A stretch of DNA of 7,105 nt, taken from Chitinophaga pinensis. Lineage in GTDB: Bacteria; Bacteroidota; Bacteroidia; NS11-12g; UBA9320. The stretch is taken from assembly GCA_945890595.1 (NCBI GenBank), contig CAMDCQ010000124.1:1-7105 (forward strand), in the 5' to 3' direction. Numbering within the stretch: the stretch's first letter is position 1; every line of letters begins with the position of its first letter. The position numbers were made by a program, and so were the translations under genes. Below the pieces are notes generated by a model that ran no database searches, was not told where the DNA came from, and was given only the letters and a program-made list of their open reading frames with translations. Positions 6,211 through 7,105 of this stretch are shown in pieces.

Positions 6211-6713
6211 TGCTATACTTTATCACGGGATTCACGGGTGTAGGAAAAACAACTATAGGCAGAGAACTTGCAGCACTTGTTAATTTGCCTTTTATCGATT
6301 TAGATGAAGTAATTGAACTAAAAATAAATCAGAGTATTACACACTATTTTGAAAAATATGGCGAAGAGGCGTTCAGAGATATTGAGCGACAAACTTTATT
6401 AGAAACAATCAAATCGCATACAGAGGGCATAATTGCCTTAGGAGGTGGCACTTTATCACATAGATTAAATCACCTGAATGTTTTGCAAAGTGGAACTTCA
6501 GTATATTTAGAATTACCTTGGAATGAGCTATATAACAGAGTCAAGAAATTAAAAAATAGGCCCGCGATTCAAGGCAAGACGGAAGCACAAATGAAAGCTA
6601 TTTTTGATCAAAGATTGCCATTCTACGAGCTTTCGCAGCTCAAGATGCCCATAAATAGAGGGTTTACGCTCCAAAAAGTGGCAAATATTTTGAAATTATC
6701 AACAAATAGGTAA
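6210..6713 (+). CDS. aroK: Shikimate kinase
   Basis: This 167-residue cytoplasmic enzyme phosphorylates shikimate with ATP to shikimate 3-phosphate, on the route to chorismate and hence aromatic amino acids and p-aminobenzoate. The Walker A loop is GFTGVGKTT (7-15). FIDLDEVIE (28-36) supplies the D30/D32 pair for magnesium and shikimate, R56 in EEAFRDIE binds the substrate carboxylate, and IALGGGT (75-81) is the Walker B/GGG region. KNRPAI (115-120) holds the lid arginine R117, and QRLPFYE (134-140) carries the substrate-contacting R135. Length and motif spacing match the single-domain family, and nothing is missing. Its ATG shares one base with the permease stop, so it is translated by coupling as the last gene of the operon. 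Symbol aroK is used; Bacteroidota normally carry one such gene. Confidence 0.95.
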   Translation: MLYFITGFTGVGKTTIGRELAALVNLPFIDLDEVIELKINQSITHYFEKYGEEAFRDIERQTLLETIKSHTEGIIALGGGTLSHRLNHLNVLQSGTSVYLELPWNELYNRVKKLKNRPAIQGKTEAQMKAIFDQRLPFYELSQLKMPINRGFTLQKVANILKLSTNR

Positions 6714-6719
6714 CAGTCC

Positions 6720-6751
6720 TTGTAATCATGAGGTTCTTCACGTTAACATTG
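6720..6751 (+). promoter_or_regulatory. Candidate Bacteroidota-type promoter for the HU gene
   Basis: TTG at 6720-6722 and TAACATTG at 6744-6751 are separated by 21 bases. This fits the Bacteroidota sigma-ABfr pattern (TTG upstream, TAnnTTTG at -7) with one mismatch, A for the first T of TTTG. Transcription would start around 6756-6759, giving a leader of roughly 28 bases that is A-rich just before the ATG (AATAAATAAACCTT). It is the best promoter match I found in the window. Confidence 0.5.
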
Positions 6752-6785
6752 GACTTTTAATTACATTCAACAATAAATAAACCTT

Positions 6786-7058
6786 ATGAACAAATCAGAT
6801 TTAATATCAGCTATGGCTGATAAAGCTGGCATCACAAAATCACAAGCTGGTGAGGCCTTAGACGCATTTATGGATTCTACTTCTGCTGCACTTAAAGGTG
6901 GTGAGAAACTAATCCTTGTAGGTTTTGGAACTTTTTCAGTGAGTGAAAGAGCTGCAAGAACTGGAAGAAACCCAAGAACTGGTAAAGAAATTTCAATCGC
7001 TGCTAAAAAAGTAGTAAAATTCAAAGCGGGATCAGGCCTTTCTGACAAAGTAAACTAA
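6786..7058 (+). CDS. HU-family nucleoid DNA-binding protein
   Basis: This 90-residue protein is the usual size for HU. It binds and bends DNA as a dimer to compact the nucleoid and assist replication and transcription. The N-terminal helical part (MNKSDLISAMADKAGITKSQ, residues 1-20, onward to 38) forms the dimer body. The signature GFGTFSVSERAARTGRNPRTG (46-66) covers the strand and the start of the DNA-binding arm, with the intercalating proline expected at P63. The arm returns with KEISIAAKKVVKFKAG (67-82) and the chain ends LSDKVN. It is preceded by 72 bases after shikimate kinase containing its own promoter candidate and followed by a terminator-like hairpin, so it is probably transcribed alone. 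Codons look favoured (many GGT, GCT, AAA), as expected for an abundant protein. HU versus IHF subunit cannot be fully separated by eye, but length and termini fit HU. Confidence 0.95.
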   Translation: MNKSDLISAMADKAGITKSQAGEALDAFMDSTSAALKGGEKLILVGFGTFSVSERAARTGRNPRTGKEISIAAKKVVKFKAGSGLSDKVN

Positions 7059-7081
7059 GAAAACTTAGGAATTTATTTGAG

Positions 7082-7105
7082 CCTTCTGGAAGTGATTCTA
7101 GAAGG
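7082..7105 (+). terminator. Probable intrinsic terminator of the HU gene (right side cut)
   Basis: CCTTCTGGAA (7082-7091) pairs with TTCTAGAAGG (7096-7105) over ten base pairs, one of them a G-U wobble, closing a GTGA loop of the stable GNRA class. It begins 24 bases after the HU stop. The T run that would confirm it lies beyond the window edge. Confidence 0.6.

Noticed and set aside
6767..7048. 93-codon minus-strand open frame opposite HU
   Set aside because: HU on the plus strand matches its family from end to end, and the antisense frame has no supporting feature.
7055..7068. Small CTAAG-AAAA-CTTAG hairpin overlapping the HU stop codon
   Set aside because: A five-base AT-rich stem is too weak to call; the stronger hairpin at 7082-7105 is the better terminator.

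Overview
The window looks like a chromosomal segment of a Bacteroidota bacterium, most likely of the Flavobacteriales. The DNA is AT-rich and starts lack Shine-Dalgarno sequences, with A-rich leaders instead. The gene content also fits: a TonB-dependent receptor with a carboxypeptidase-regulatory-like N-terminal domain, a lipoprotein with an acidic stretch after the lipobox cysteine, a two-repeat DUF1599 protein, and a DoxX/BT_3928-type membrane protein. The genus cannot be named from the sequence alone.

Left part, minus strand (1-3033). Reading in the transcribed direction, there is folP (dihydropteroate synthase), then a predicted surface lipoprotein with a right-handed beta-helix repeat core, then the first 208 codons of a TonB-dependent outer-membrane receptor that runs off the left edge. 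A perfect 11-bp hairpin followed by a T-rich stretch separates the lipoprotein from the receptor. The lipoprotein and receptor look like a two-gene outer-membrane unit in which the lipoprotein occupies the place a SusD-type partner often has; its substrate is unknown.

Middle and right part, plus strand (3078-6713). Four genes follow one another with 4-, 4- and 1-base overlaps, so they almost certainly form one translationally coupled operon. They are a duplicated-domain DUF1599 protein (TTG start), a DoxX/BT_3928 membrane protein with a degenerate thioredoxin-like C-terminus, a DppB/OppB-type ABC permease with no visible partner subunits, and shikimate kinase. The operon diverges from folP across only 44 bases. 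Shikimate kinase feeds the chorismate/p-aminobenzoate route and FolP consumes p-aminobenzoate, so the two known enzymes are metabolically connected; the roles of the three genes between them are not established.

Right end (6714-7105). A monocistronic HU-type DNA-binding protein gene has its own Bacteroidota-style promoter candidate and a hairpin terminator cut by the window edge.

Most of the window is ordinary core-genome content. No mobile element, CRISPR array, tRNA or rRNA was seen. The least described material is the acidic beta-helix lipoprotein/receptor pair, the DUF1599-BT_3928-permease block, and an 18-base perfect palindrome inside the BT_3928 gene.
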